NCBI GenBank assembly: GCA_024195265.1
Contig: JAJLRJ010000005.1
Location: forward strand, 47,610,894-47,674,893
DNA from: Dendrophyllia cribrosa
Taxonomy: Eukaryota > Cnidaria > Anthozoa > Scleractinia > Dendrophylliidae
Direction: 5' to 3'
DNA: 64,000 nt
Below the pieces are notes generated by a model that did no database searches, had not been told where the DNA came from, and saw nothing but the letters and a program-made list of their open reading frames with translations. Shown piece by piece: positions 42,638 to 52,690 of the stretch. A program made the translations under genes and the position numbers. Numbering within the stretch: the stretch's first letter is position 1; every line of letters begins with the position of its first letter.

Positions 42638-44508
42638 GGGTGTCTACAAAACGAAGACCGAAGACCGAAGACCAAAAAACGAAGACCCATATAGAACTAA
42701 TATAAAACGACATAAAACATTCATAAAACAATTCCTCATAGCCAAGAGTCACGTTATCGATAGGGTCTTCGTTTTGTAGAAAAGGCCGGGTCAAACTACA
42801 AAACGAAGACCCTCGTTAAAAAGCTGAGAAAACTATTTCTACTAATTGTTAGTTCCCCTTTGACACTTTTAAGCCAGATCACGAAACTACAACAGCTCAT
42901 GTACCTCCTTAATTGAATTTTTCAACTTGTAACTACGAGGCTTATTAGGAGGCAGCGCTCTTAAATGTACCGTTTGCGGATAACTAAAGCAACCCCAATA
43001 GCAAGAAAACAATAATAAGAAGATTTAAAGGTCTTTGTCGCAGTCTATTCCCAAATGAACATGATAACGAAATTGGCAACATTGGCAGCGATATTACTCT
43101 GCGTCCGTCAAAAATCATAAATTCGTAAACAACGTTTGATACACTAGAAAAATACACCCGGGCAACCAAACACACTAACGTTTTATAGTTTACCCCCACC
43201 AAAACTATAAAACGAAGACCCCCTTCAAATCTGCTGGAAAAATCGTAAACAACGATGGATACACTACAAAAATACAGCCGGGCAACCAAACACACTAAAC
43301 ATGTGCAAATCTTTAAAATTTATTAGGGTCTTCGTTTTATAGTTTACCCCCACCAAAACTATAAAACGAAGACCCCCTCCAAATTCGCTCGAGAATGACA
43401 GTGAGAACTATTCAATTTACGAAAACACTTGGCTATGCATTACTATAACTACTTGCGAGAAATTGTTGGCAAATTGACGGCAAGACATTTTTAAGGTATA
43501 AATTCACTTTATCGATAACGTCTTCTCTTCGTTTTGTAGAAAAGGCCGGGTCAAACTACAAAAAGAAAACTCTCGCCAAAACGCATTGCCAGGCGTCGGC
43601 CATAAATTTATTTGTGAAAAAAACGAAGACCCTAATAAATTTTAAAGATTTGCACATTTTTAGTGTGTTTGGTTGCCCGGCTGTATTTTTCTAGTGTATT
43701 CAACGTTGTTTACGAATTTTCCAGCAGATTTGGAGGGGGTCTTCGTTTTATAGTTTTGGTGGGGGTAAACTATAAAACGAAGACCCTAATAAATTTTAAA
43801 GATTTGCACGTTTTTAGTGTGTTTGGTTGCCCGGCTGTATTTTTCTAGTGTATCCAACATTGTTTACGAATTTTCCAGCAGATTTGGAGGGGTCTTCGTT
43901 TTATAGTTTTGGTGGGGGTAAACTATAAAACGAAGACCCTAATAAATTTTAAAGATTTGCACGTTTTTAGTGTGTTTGGTTGCCCGGGTGTATTTTTCTA
44001 GTGTATCAAACGTTGTTTACGAATTTATGATTTTTGACGGACGCAGAGTAATATCGCTGCCAATGTTGCCAATTTCGTTATCATGTTCATTTGGGAATAG
44101 ACTGCGACAAAGACCTTTAAATCTTCTTATTATTGTTTTCTTGCTATTGGGGTTGCTTTAGTTATCCGCAAACGGTACATTTAAGAGCGCTGCCTCCTAA
44201 TAAACCTCGTAGTTACAAGTTGAAAAATTCAATTAAGGAGGTGCATGAGCTGTTGTAGTTTCGTGATCTGGCTTAAAAGTGTCAAAGGGGAACTAACAAT
44301 TAGTAGAAATAGTTTTCTCAGCTTTTTAACGAGGGTCTTCGTTTTGTAGTTTGACCCGGCCTTTTCTACAAAACGAAGACCCTATCGATAACGTGACTCT
44401 TGGCTATGAGGAATTGTTTTATGAATGTTTTATGTCGTTTTTACATTAGTTCTATATGGGTCTTCGTTTTTCGGTCTTCGGTCTTCGGTCTTCGTTTTGT
44501 AGACACCC
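42638..44508. mobile_element. Mutator-like foldback element inside the Polinton
   Basis: The ends GGGTGTCTAC and GTAGACACCC are inverted, with GCCGTTGTG duplicated on either side (42629-42637 and 44509-44517), a 9-bp duplication as made by Mutator-like elements. Arms of about 545 bp are almost identical inverted copies. The centre (about 43190-43960) holds three direct copies of a block of about 150 bp. The motif GTCTTCGTTTTRTAG or its complement recurs more than a dozen times. It has no transposase; the small open frames are mirrored on both arms. Confidence 0.85.
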
Positions 44509-45103
44509 GCCGTTGTGGCTCTTTTATCGCATCCAAGATTTTGTGGGCTACAAAGGGCATAGAGATTCTTTTCGGTAGATGTTCTTCGATTAATTTGAAA
44601 GAATCATTTGCATGTTGTATTTCATCATTGGACAAGCAGACGTGGTGTTCACAAATTTTCAGATGTTTGTTGAGATAGCTTTTGAAGTTGTAGTGTTTGG
44701 TGGTCATTCTTTTTTTGGTAATTGTGTAATCACCACCATAGAGCCCGTTGTAATCGAATGTCACACCATCCAGGGGCTTTAAGAGGCCGCAGTCCTCACA
44801 GCAAAGTTCTGATGAAAACATCCTGAGGTTTAATTTGCCTTTGCAGTTTTGGCAAACTTTTATCCTTTCATTCAAAAGGGTGAAAGGTGAGTGTGGAGGG
44901 TATTGTACCTCGGGAGACAGATACTCCTTGATGATATGAAGGCGTTCTGACAGACTTGAATGCAGTATTTCCTTGTTGTAGTTTTCGAGTGAGCGTAGGA
45001 GGATAAATTTGTATTCTTTATCAAGCTCATCGAGTTTGGCTTTGTATTCGCCTTTAGTGTCCAAGGACCGAACATCAGCCAGTTGTTTAGCAAACTTCTC
45101 CAT
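44509..45103 (-). pseudogene. VLTF3-like late transcription factor, split by insertion
   Basis: Likely start ATG 45103 (MEKFAKQLADV). An N-terminal helical region is followed by a zinc ribbon CQNCKGKL...CCEDCG (C-x2-C-x14-C-x2-C) and then the helical segment YNFKSYLNKHLKICE and the C-terminal IEEHLPKRISMPFVAHKILD. This order matches poxvirus late transcription factor VLTF3 homologues found in many large DNA viruses and some Polintons (family knowledge, not searched). Its role would be to switch on late genes. The gene lacks the CATATRTATAC box seen before structural genes, fitting earlier expression. A Mutator-like element separates about the last 35 codons. Confidence 0.62.
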
Positions 45104-45181
45104 GGTTGTACACAGCCGGGTTATGTATTCAATTGGGCGCAAATGATTTATCTCTCAAGATTTGTAGGTTAAAGCCAGAGT

Positions 45182-45868
45182 TTAATCTCTCAAATCTGAC
45201 TTGGATACGGCGGCAAGAATATTTATCTTTTTTTGAAATTCTTGTTTGACTTCCTTGCGAAGTTCGTTTTTGAGTTTCTCGAGGTCTGGCGCTTGTGTTT
45301 GAGTGCCAACGTTTTTTTTAGCCTTAACACCATCCCTGATTGCAGTTTTTAGTTCGTGATATTGTTGCACCTCACGAGTAATTATTGTGAATTCTGCATC
45401 ACTGATCCTCTTGTCTTCCAGAGCCTTTGAGACCAGTTCATTGACAGAGTTGCGTTTAGCCAGGGCCAGTATATAAATATTCTCGTGTTTGGTCACTTTC
45501 CTCTCTAATCGCTTGTTAGCAGCTGTAAAGCCAACAGAGGACAGCCCACAGAGGGTCGCGACGCCGGCAAGTGCTGGACTTGCAACAATTCCGAACCCAG
45601 TCAATGCAGTGGCAAGGGCCCCTGATGACAGCCCAACAGAAAGCGACCCAAGGCCAACCGCCGAGTAATGAACTAAGGCTTGGGTTCGTTTATATTTCTT
45701 TGCGACCTGACGGTAATGCTCGGCTTCGTCAGACAGCTCTTTAAGCAAGTCGGAGATTTTTTTGAGCCGGAAATCTTCTGCATTAATTTGAGTGATCTCA
45801 CGCATAGGGTAGAGCTGTTGTGTCTCGCTGTATTCGGGGGCCGATGGAAGCACATTGGCAGAACTCAT
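45182..45868 (-). CDS. Polinton conserved protein with central hydrophobic segment
   Basis: 228 residues from ATG 45868, preceded by CATATATATAC eight bases upstream. An N-terminal helical region (LKKISDLLKELSDEAEHYRQ), a glycine/alanine-rich hydrophobic middle of about 60 residues (VGLGSLSVGLSSGALATALT onward, room for two membrane passes or a hairpin), then a coiled-coil-like C-terminus (LEKLKNELRKEVKQEFQKK). I recall similar proteins in cnidarian Polintons but know no function. The layout (helix, amphipathic or membrane hairpin, helix) suggests a virion or membrane-active protein. Its box places it with the late genes. Confidence 0.65.
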   Translation of the reverse strand: MSSANVLPSAPEYSETQQLYPMREITQINAEDFRLKKISDLLKELSDEAEHYRQVAKKYKRTQALVHYSAVGLGSLSVGLSSGALATALTGFGIVASPALAGVATLCGLSSVGFTAANKRLERKVTKHENIYILALAKRNSVNELVSKALEDKRISDAEFTIITREVQQYHELKTAIRDGVKAKKNVGTQTQAPDLEKLKNELRKEVKQEFQKKINILAAVSKSDLRD

Positions 45869-45892
45869 GGTGTGGGGTATATATATGATTTT

Positions 45893-46498
45893 TTAATTTA
45901 TCTCGATTTCAAATTCTAAGGGCCTACCATTGAAGTTAAAGAGGGTGTCACGCAAGACATGCTGTGGTGTTGGTTGGTAATGAACCTTTTCAAATGGTTT
46001 CCCACGAATGTCGAAGCGCGCCAACACACTCGAAGGTTTGCCATTGAGCAAGTTCTGTTCTTTGTCAACCAGGTCGCAGTGGACAAAGTAAGTGCTTGGA
46101 GATGTAAACCCTTTGACAACTGCACTCCAAAACGGTGTACCACTTATAACCAGAAAATCTGTCAGATTTTTACTAAACGTTACATTATTGGGACTTTTAA
46201 TTAACATTATTCCTTCTGCTGTGATTGTATCAACTGTTAGATCAATAACTGGTCTATTCTTTTTTATCTCAATGAAATCTTTTACAATGTTATCCACTGT
46301 GTAAAACCCTGGAATTAAGAATACTTCAGTAGTCCTTCCATTACTGCCAGGTGCTGAGATAACCGCTCTTTCTTTCAAGTTGTACCACGAGTTGGTGAGT
46401 GAGGTAGATAGGAGCCGGATGTAATTGGGCATCGGAAGTGCGTGATCAAAGTACACAGTGTATGGGTTCGAAGTCGTGACAAATGTCAACACAACCAT
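45893..46498 (-). CDS. Candidate minor capsid protein, paralogue 1
   Basis: 201 residues from ATG 46498, with CTTATATATAC upstream. Starts MVVLTFVTTSNPYTVYFDHA, and the C-terminal half contains YFVHCDLVDKEQNLLNGKPS and ARFDIRGKPFEKVHYQ. It is mostly beta-strand-like, fitting a small single-jelly-roll or penton/spike protein, but no fold was computed. Its neighbour 46522-47196 is clearly a paralogue. Polintons generally encode a single-jelly-roll minor capsid protein of roughly this size, so that is the leading guess; a fibre-like attachment protein is the alternative. Confidence 0.5.
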   Translation of the reverse strand: MVVLTFVTTSNPYTVYFDHALPMPNYIRLLSTSLTNSWYNLKERAVISAPGSNGRTTEVFLIPGFYTVDNIVKDFIEIKKNRPVIDLTVDTITAEGIMLIKSPNNVTFSKNLTDFLVISGTPFWSAVVKGFTSPSTYFVHCDLVDKEQNLLNGKPSSVLARFDIRGKPFEKVHYQPTPQHVLRDTLFNFNGRPLEFEIEIN

Positions 46499-46521
46499 GA
46501 TAGATGCGAGTATATATAAGT

Positions 46522-47196
46522 TTATTTTATTTCAATTTCAAATTCCCAGGGCATGCCTTTGAAGTCAACGAGGTTGCTCTTTTCATCTCTGATCGACAGT
46601 GTGATATCATTTACATGTTTACCAGAGCCATCGACACTATGCCAGACGCCATGTTGGGCCACTTGGTAGTTGATCTTCTCAAAAGGTTTTCCGGTTACAT
46701 CAAAACGAGCCAATAAGCTTGAAGGTTTGCCATTGAGAAGGTTCTGTTCTTTGTCAAGCAGATCGCAGTAGACAAAGTATGTGCCTGGAAGTTTGAAACC
46801 CTTTATGGTAAAATTAGGATATGTTTTTATGTCTATATGAAACAATCTTGAGAGATTTGGGGAAACCCATATTATGTATTTTTGTCCTGGGTTAAAAATA
46901 GAAAGAACGCCAAGTTCATATGGTTTTGCCTGCAGAGCAATACCCTTTTCTTTAAATTTACCATTTATCATGTCTGCAAGGCTATTAGGAGTAACAAACC
47001 CAGGGCCAATGTCAATGATGGTAGTCTTTGGGTTATCACCAGAAAGGACTGCGGCTATTTTCACTTTTTCTGCCAAGTTATGCCACGAATTGTAAAACGA
47101 GGCAGACAGGAGGCGGATGTAGTGTGCATTCTGGATCATGTGATCAAAGTACAGAGTGTAGGGGTTCGAAGTTGTGGTAACTGTAAGCACAACCAT
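46522..47196 (-). CDS. Candidate minor capsid protein, paralogue 2
   Basis: 224 residues from ATG 47196, with CTTACATATAC upstream. Aligns with the 201-residue neighbour: MVVLTVTTTSNPYTLYFDHM, HYIRLLSASFYNSWHNLAEK and YFVYCDLLDKEQNLLNGKPS are shared with small changes, while the middle third has diverged and an extra C-terminal stretch is present. The two genes are 23 bases apart in the same direction and each has its own box. Tandem duplication with divergence fits specialisation of two capsid or vertex components. Divergent from the 47296 gene, with a promoter region of 99 bases between. Confidence 0.5.
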   Translation of the reverse strand: MVVLTVTTTSNPYTLYFDHMIQNAHYIRLLSASFYNSWHNLAEKVKIAAVLSGDNPKTTIIDIGPGFVTPNSLADMINGKFKEKGIALQAKPYELGVLSIFNPGQKYIIWVSPNLSRLFHIDIKTYPNFTIKGFKLPGTYFVYCDLLDKEQNLLNGKPSSLLARFDVTGKPFEKINYQVAQHGVWHSVDGSGKHVNDITLSIRDEKSNLVDFKGMPWEFEIEIK

Positions 47197-47295
47197 GGTG
47201 TGTATATGTAAGTTTATTGGAAAAACATATTAAATATATACACAGGAAAACATTGTGTTTATAATAAACATTTTAAAATATAAATATATACAATC
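47197..47295. promoter_or_regulatory. Divergent promoter region
   Basis: Separates minus-strand 46522-47196 from plus-strand 47296. A box faces each gene: GTATATGTAAG at 47202-47212 read on minus, and AAATATATAC at 47282-47291 on plus, four bases before ATG 47296. Confidence 0.6.
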
Positions 47296-49115
47296 ATGTT
47301 TGGCAGACGGCCCGGTGGATTTAATCCTAATTCAAATCTTGGTATAAAAATTGGCGGCCGCAATTACGGGCCCCCACCCCCTTTTTATTCGCCCCCAAAT
47401 GCCTATACCCATGTAAAGCCAAAGCCACACGCAGATCCTGAAATTGCTTGGTTGAGTTCTCCGGAGGCAGCAAAGCTCTCTGCCGCGGCCAAGGCCAAGG
47501 CGATATCAGACTTCAAAAAGCGTTTCCCTAACGCTGATATGTCCCATTTTGAAGTGCAAGTAGAGTTTGGCGACGACCACAAAACAGCCACAGGAGAAGT
47601 GCTTTACAAAGAAGGCCCTGGCTCATGGGCAGTCGTTACAGAAATAGCCCACAAAGATTGGACTCAAGCCGAAAGAGATGCTCTTGGCCTTAGAGATGAC
47701 GGGGGTTTCCTTTATCAGCTATCGTTGGGGCAACCAGAAAAGTCAATCCCAGCTGTTGCTTTCTCCACCACAATAGACAAAGACATGATGATTGGCGCAA
47801 TCTTGAACGATGAGTCGCAAAAGATTTACGTCACGCCAACTGATTATTTCACAACGAAATACAGAAATATCTTCAGGGGCACGCAGATATCATTCACAAC
47901 CGCGAAATACGGCCGAAAGTGGATGGGTGGCCCGCATATGACCTTTTGGCCACAACAACTCTCCTTCGCCCTGTGGTGTGCAACAACCGGCTGCGGGATC
48001 TCGCGTGACATTCTCTTCGATAAGAACTCCAGTCTATCCCTAACCCCACAGCTCCGGTCGTTTTACCGGTTTCACGTTTATTTCACAACAAGGCGAATAC
48101 TCTACCAGATGGGTGGGGAACAAAGCGTGAGTGCTTTGCTTGATGACCCTCCATTTAACCAGAAAGACAACAAGTACAACATCGACGCGTACAAGAAGAT
48201 TTGCATAGAGTTCGGCATCGACCCCAGTTCTGACTTCCGTTACACATACGGCAAGAACCACGGGCTTGGGAATGTCTACATTTGGGCTTATGGCGAGGGC
48301 CCCATCTCTACCGATTACACCTATCCAGACCCTGTCATCTAGCTCTGTTCCATGATGAGCGCGTGACTGACAGAAAAGACCCCAACTTTCGCGCAAACGG
48401 AATATCTTTCGTTCGCAACGACCAAGGGGCGGACACCCAGTTCGAGCACTTTGTGCCAAATTACGCACAGGGGCTAACACAGCCAGGGCTCGCGCGTATG
48501 AACCAATCAATCGAGGCCTTTGTGTACTGCATTCTTGGTTCACAGGCCAAAACCCGCAGCAGCATCATTGGAAGAGGAGGCCGGGCGTTCGAAACGCAGA
48601 GAGTATTCCTCACCCATCTAGAGGAGGCCATAATACTGAACGACATCACAACAAGCGTACAGCGTTACCAGCTTGCAATCCAAGCAACGAAAGTGCGCTT
48701 AGACTTTGCGACAGCACCCGGAAGCTGGCTCATGCCATCGCGCATGATTATCAACACAGAGAGCGTGATCGGGTATAACAACAATCTACAGGAGGCAACG
48801 CAAGGGATGAAGCTTGGTGTGAACAGTGGTGTTAATCTGGGCACAAAAAAAGCCTCCCTTCGCCACATGGACGGTGGGCCGACAAAGATCAATCCACCAA
48901 ACAGTCACCCATCAAACCCGATACATAAACAGGCCACACAGGCACAGGGCATCGCATCCAAACCAAATACCACACCACAACCACAACCAGCCCCAACACC
49001 ACCACCACAACCAGCCCCAACCCCCACACCACAGCCCGACCCGCATCACGTCTCCAAGGCAGTCGTTGCTGTGGGCGCGCTTGCTTTGGCAGGCCTTTTC
49101 GTTTGGTCTAGATAA
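47296..49115 (+). pseudogene. Large Polinton structural-type protein, frame break in the middle
   Basis: ATG 47296 opens 348 codons: a glycine/proline-rich start (MFGRRPGGFNPNSN, PPPPFYSPPNAY), then globular sequence (SFYRFHVYFTTRRILYQMGG, YKKICIEFGIDPSSDF) to a stop at 48342. The sequence continues without loss in another frame from about 48340 to 49115: FEHFVPNYAQGLTQPGLARM, then a proline/glutamine tail (PQPQPAPTPPPQPAPTP) and a C-terminal membrane anchor KAVVAVGALALAGLFVW. Together this is about a 600-residue protein with a one-base shift near 48335-48350. I do not know the fold. Size, tail and anchor suggest a virion surface or vertex protein. Confidence 0.6.
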
Positions 49116-49119
49116 GTGT

Positions 49120-50583
49120 TCAAGACTTCGCATGCTTGGTGATCCTTTCAACAAGGAAGGCCACCACGGCAAGGATGAGCAGCCAGGCGTGTTCACCCAG
49201 AAAGGAGATGACCGACCCAGCCGCTTTGAAGATAAAGCTCACAATTGAGCCAATGAGGCCAGGCAGTGCGCTGGCTGCCTTTTTGCCAAGCTCTTTAAGC
49301 CCATTTCCAATAGCCTTTGTGGCCTTTGCCGGGCCGTTCAAGGTGGCGAGTACAACAGCGCTGATGGTTATGCCGGCTGCCAGAACAATCGCTTGCAGTG
49401 TCCATCCGTATTTCTTGAAGATCTCTCTAACCCTCTCTCTCAAAGACATGCTCCTTTCCCGCACCTCAATTTTTGTATTAAGCCTTGCCAGCGCTTCTTC
49501 ACGTTCAGCAACCCGGTCTTCAGCAGCTGCTCTGTCAGAGGAGGAAGTGTCCTCAGCTTCTATCACTTGTCTGTCTTCAGCGTTCTGCCGTTCAAGGTCT
49601 TCTTTGTTCCGTTTCAGTTCGTCCAGTGGTTTTATAGCGTCCTTTTTTGCTCTAAGTTCCTCTAAGCGTCCTTCTAAGCCCCTTCTGTCAAGTATTAGTT
49701 TGTCTCTTTCTTTTCGTAGTTTGTCTGCTTGTTTGGCAGCTTTTTGTGCCTTTTCCAGTTCTTTTCGTTTGGCTTGATGTTCAGATTCAAGAGTTTTCTT
49801 TTCATTTTTCAGCCTTTGTATTGCATCATCATCCAGTTTCCCATGTTTATCTTCCAGTTTCTGAATCTGGTCATCAGCCTCTTTGGTTCTATTTCTGAGG
49901 GCATCCATATCGAGGCGAATTTTTTGTGCATTAGCAGCAGCTATTTGTGCTTCTTGTAGTTGCTTTTGTTTGGCTTCCTGTTCTTTTCGATTTGCTTGAA
50001 GTGTAGCATTTGTTTCATTTACCTCTTCATCCACAGACTTTCCGAGAGCAGTTTTGATCTCTTTGGGAAGAGAAGCGTTGAGAGTTTTTTCGAAAGTCCC
50101 CCGACTTTTTGTGTAAAGAGGATACCATTTGTCTCTTGTATGATATTTTACCTCGATGATGGCCCCACCTGATTTTGGTTTCGGCTCATACCGAAAATTA
50201 AGTTGCATTCTGTCTGCGTGAGTAAACTCTTCCTTAACCTCGTCATAGGCCATGTCATCAGTTGTCATCATTCGCCGGCCTTGAGTAGCCCCTGTAATGA
50301 AAGAGGTTTCTTCAGTGCGGGAGCCTTGTTGCTCTGGGGGGAGTCTTGTTCTTGTGGCCAAAGGCACTTGTTCACCAGCCGGGGTGGAAGCAGCGCCCGG
50401 TTCAAAGGGTTGCGTGGTGTTGGGGTCGGTGTCATGGTCCTGGACCCATCGGCTGGCTTCTTGCCGTTCTTCTTCTGTCATTTGACCCCACCAGGTGTCA
50501 AAATCTTCATCGCCGCCATCCCCTGTGCCTTTTGGGAAGAGACGGTCTGTTTCTTTTGCATCAATTGGATCAGTATCACCCAT
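49120..50583 (-). CDS. Coiled-coil protein with C-terminal membrane segments
   Basis: 487 residues from ATG 50583, intact. Residues 1-110 are acidic and disordered (GDGGDEDFDTWWGQMTEEER). Residues about 125-175 may form a small globular domain (FRYEPKPKSGGAIIEVKYHT). Residues about 185-390 are a long coiled coil, and the last 90 hold hydrophobic stretches LQAIVLAAGITISAVVLATL, LPGLIGSIVSFIFKAAGSVI and AWLLILAVVAFLVERI. A minus-strand TATATATC box lies just before its ATG. It ends four bases from the stop of the 47296-49115 gene. Likely a membrane-anchored virion or scaffold protein; function is not known. Confidence 0.7.
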   Translation of the reverse strand: MGDTDPIDAKETDRLFPKGTGDGGDEDFDTWWGQMTEEERQEASRWVQDHDTDPNTTQPFEPGAASTPAGEQVPLATRTRLPPEQQGSRTEETSFITGATQGRRMMTTDDMAYDEVKEEFTHADRMQLNFRYEPKPKSGGAIIEVKYHTRDKWYPLYTKSRGTFEKTLNASLPKEIKTALGKSVDEEVNETNATLQANRKEQEAKQKQLQEAQIAAANAQKIRLDMDALRNRTKEADDQIQKLEDKHGKLDDDAIQRLKNEKKTLESEHQAKRKELEKAQKAAKQADKLRKERDKLILDRRGLEGRLEELRAKKDAIKPLDELKRNKEDLERQNAEDRQVIEAEDTSSSDRAAAEDRVAEREEALARLNTKIEVRERSMSLRERVREIFKKYGWTLQAIVLAAGITISAVVLATLNGPAKATKAIGNGLKELGKKAASALPGLIGSIVSFIFKAAGSVISFLGEHAWLLILAVVAFLVERITKHAKS

Positions 50584-50626
50584 GATGATATATAAATATA
50601 AATTTTAAAAAACACAAATATATACC
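50584..50626. promoter_or_regulatory. 43-bp divergent promoter between coiled-coil gene and capsid gene
   Basis: TATATAAATAT on one side and CAAATATATACC on the other, each within a few bases of the ATG it serves. The spacer is almost entirely A/T. Confidence 0.65.
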
Positions 50627-51877
50627 ATGGCTGTGCAACCGAATCTACTTCCATCTCACAGTGAAAAGACACTGGGCGCCATGAAAGCAGAGCGAACCGT
50701 CAAGCGCATCACATTCAATCCCTCTGAGGCCAATCCCGGTGAGACACTGTACGTCTCGGTGCCCAAGCTGGGCGAGCACGATGTTATTGTGTCCGGCTCA
50801 CTTGCCCTGGTGTTTAACATCAACCTAGCCGGGGGCCACGCTAACAACTATCTCGTGCAAAATGTTTCTCGGGCCCTGGTGGACAGGTTCGTTGTAAAGT
50901 TTGCAGCCACCACTGTCCAGGACACGGTTGGGTACGACATCTACAAGATCTTCGAAGACCTATTCAAATCAACCGATGAGCAGGAAAATATGCTTATGGA
51001 GGGCATCCAGAGTGTGGATTTGTGTAAGATCCGCTCTGGTGCTGGCGACAAGAAGACCTCAGGCGTGGATGCGGAAAATAAGTTAGAGACAATATACAAG
51101 AATAAGTATAGCATAAAACTGGATCACCAAATCTTAACTGACCACGGTGTTATATGCCCTCAAGTGTTATATAACGATCTGATCTTCGAACTAACCCTTG
51201 CCCCCGCAAACCAAGTTGTCCGTGGCTCAGACACAAGTAAACTCGTGTACAAGTTAGAAAACATTCAGCTGGAGTATGAGACGATCAGAAGTAAGACTCT
51301 GGCCGACGAGGCAACAAGCGCTTACACTAGTAGCAAGGTGTTCGCCTATGACCTGGTAATGCGAGATCGGGTGCATCCCTTCTCAAAAGGTGGTGACACT
51401 CGGCTGAATCTTAGGGTTAACCCACAGCGCCGGTCTCTCAAGGGCATCCTCTTGCTGTTCATCAACCCCTACACGGCTGGTGCCAGGGACTCTGAGAACT
51501 ATTTCAATCCCGACATCACCAAAGTGAAGGTCACAGTCAACGGGGTCCCAAACAGGCTTTACAACGAGGGCATCAGTGGTACAGACATGTGGAATGAAAT
51601 CTTCCGATACTTTTCGCCACACACGCGCGGCAGGCCTAACATGAACTTGACCAAATATCTCACAGGCAACAAGTTTGGTCTCTGGATTGACCTGCGGGCC
51701 ATGGGTGACACAGCCCTGCACGGCAACGGCCAACGGCTCGTCAACACACAGGATGGCGTGCAACTCGAGATCGAACGAAACGGCACAGGCTCGGGAAATG
51801 CAAACTGCCACATCTTCACCATCTCAGACTCACAGATGAACATCATGGACAGGCAGCTGGAATCTGTACAGTACTAA
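50627..51877 (+). CDS. Major capsid protein, double-jelly-roll candidate
   Basis: 416 residues from ATG 50627, two bases after the box. Beta-rich, with TLYVSVPKLGEHDVIVSGSL, VQNVSRALVDRFVVKFAATT, YDIYKIFEDLFKSTDEQENM, VLYNDLIFELTLAPANQVV, KGILLLFINPYTAGARDSEN and FGLWIDLRAMGDTALHGNG. Position next to the packaging ATPase, strand-rich pattern and length fit the Polinton major capsid protein, which builds trimeric pseudohexagonal capsomers. It is somewhat short for the family. Intact. An integrated capsid gene that is still open suggests recent functional selection. Confidence 0.7.
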   Translation: MAVQPNLLPSHSEKTLGAMKAERTVKRITFNPSEANPGETLYVSVPKLGEHDVIVSGSLALVFNINLAGGHANNYLVQNVSRALVDRFVVKFAATTVQDTVGYDIYKIFEDLFKSTDEQENMLMEGIQSVDLCKIRSGAGDKKTSGVDAENKLETIYKNKYSIKLDHQILTDHGVICPQVLYNDLIFELTLAPANQVVRGSDTSKLVYKLENIQLEYETIRSKTLADEATSAYTSSKVFAYDLVMRDRVHPFSKGGDTRLNLRVNPQRRSLKGILLLFINPYTAGARDSENYFNPDITKVKVTVNGVPNRLYNEGISGTDMWNEIFRYFSPHTRGRPNMNLTKYLTGNKFGLWIDLRAMGDTALHGNGQRLVNTQDGVQLEIERNGTGSGNANCHIFTISDSQMNIMDRQLESVQY

Positions 51878-51896
51878 GTAAACGCATATATATACC

Positions 51897-52671
51897 ATGG
51901 CCACAAATCAACAAGCCACAAGAAACAAGATCAACTTCTATGCTAAGCCTGCTCCTCTGCCATCCACCGGATATCTGTCACACAATAAAATACAAAGACT
52001 TCTGGCAATGGCCCCCTCCCCGCCAACACATGAACCAATTGTTTGCAAACCAACTAATATAGGTGTTGGTTATGGACCCAAGAAAGCTGCCATTCAATGC
52101 ACTAATCGTGGGCCCCACTAACTCTGGCAAGACACAGTATCTTCTCTCCCAACTGCGAGGTCCCTTTAGGGGTTATTTTGATTACATCGTTTTATTCTGC
52201 CCAACATTTGTGGCGAACAAGACATACGATGGCTTCGTGGACCGCGATCCACACATCTTCGTCATCGTCTGCCAACAGCATGAAATCGAAGACTGGTTGA
52301 AGTTGGCGAGCTTCTTTTTCACATGCACCAACACTTTATTCATTCTCAATGACTGCGCCGCCTCCAAAGATGTCAAAGGCCGAACGAGCCAACTGGTCAA
52401 TCTGGGGTTCAGTGCAAGGCATGACGGCATATCCGTGTGGGTCTTGACCCAGCAGATCACCAGCATTGCCAAGCCATATCGTGACAACATTGCAGCGATC
52501 GTGCTCTTTTACACGCCCTCCAGCAAGACAACCAAAGCCATATTCGAAGACTATGCCGGTGAGCTCTCCCACGAGGAGTACAAAGAGTTTATCGCAAGGC
52601 TCAAATCCCGCAAATTCTCCCACCTGGTTTTCTCTCTGAGGCATCCGTATGGAATTGAGTACAAGGTTTAA
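51897..52671 (+). pseudogene. FtsK/A32-type DNA packaging ATPase with N-terminal frame break
   Basis: The box is followed by ATG 51897, whose frame runs 74 codons (MATNQQATRNKINFYAKPAP) and stops at 52121. The ATPase proper is open in a second frame from ATG 52072 to 52671: LPFNALIVGPTNSGKTQ (Walker A), TLFILNDCAASKDV (Walker B, acidic pair), WVLTQQITSIAKPYRDNI (sensor/arginine region) and YKEFIARLKSRKF. The box lies before the first frame and none before 52072, so one gene with a one-base shift near 52070 is likely; a short ATPase starting at 52072 cannot be excluded. The protein would pump genome DNA into capsids. Confidence 0.75.
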
Positions 52672-52690
52672 ACACACATATATACAAGCC

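Noticed and set aside
42984..44161. Open frames with shared MCLVARxYFSSVxNVVYEF sequence
   Set aside because: They appear as mirror images on both arms and in direct copies of the foldback element, so they are repeat by-products.
49136..49777. 213-residue serine-rich frame on plus
   Set aside because: Exact antisense of the coiled-coil gene; composition reflects the complement of lysine/glutamate codons.
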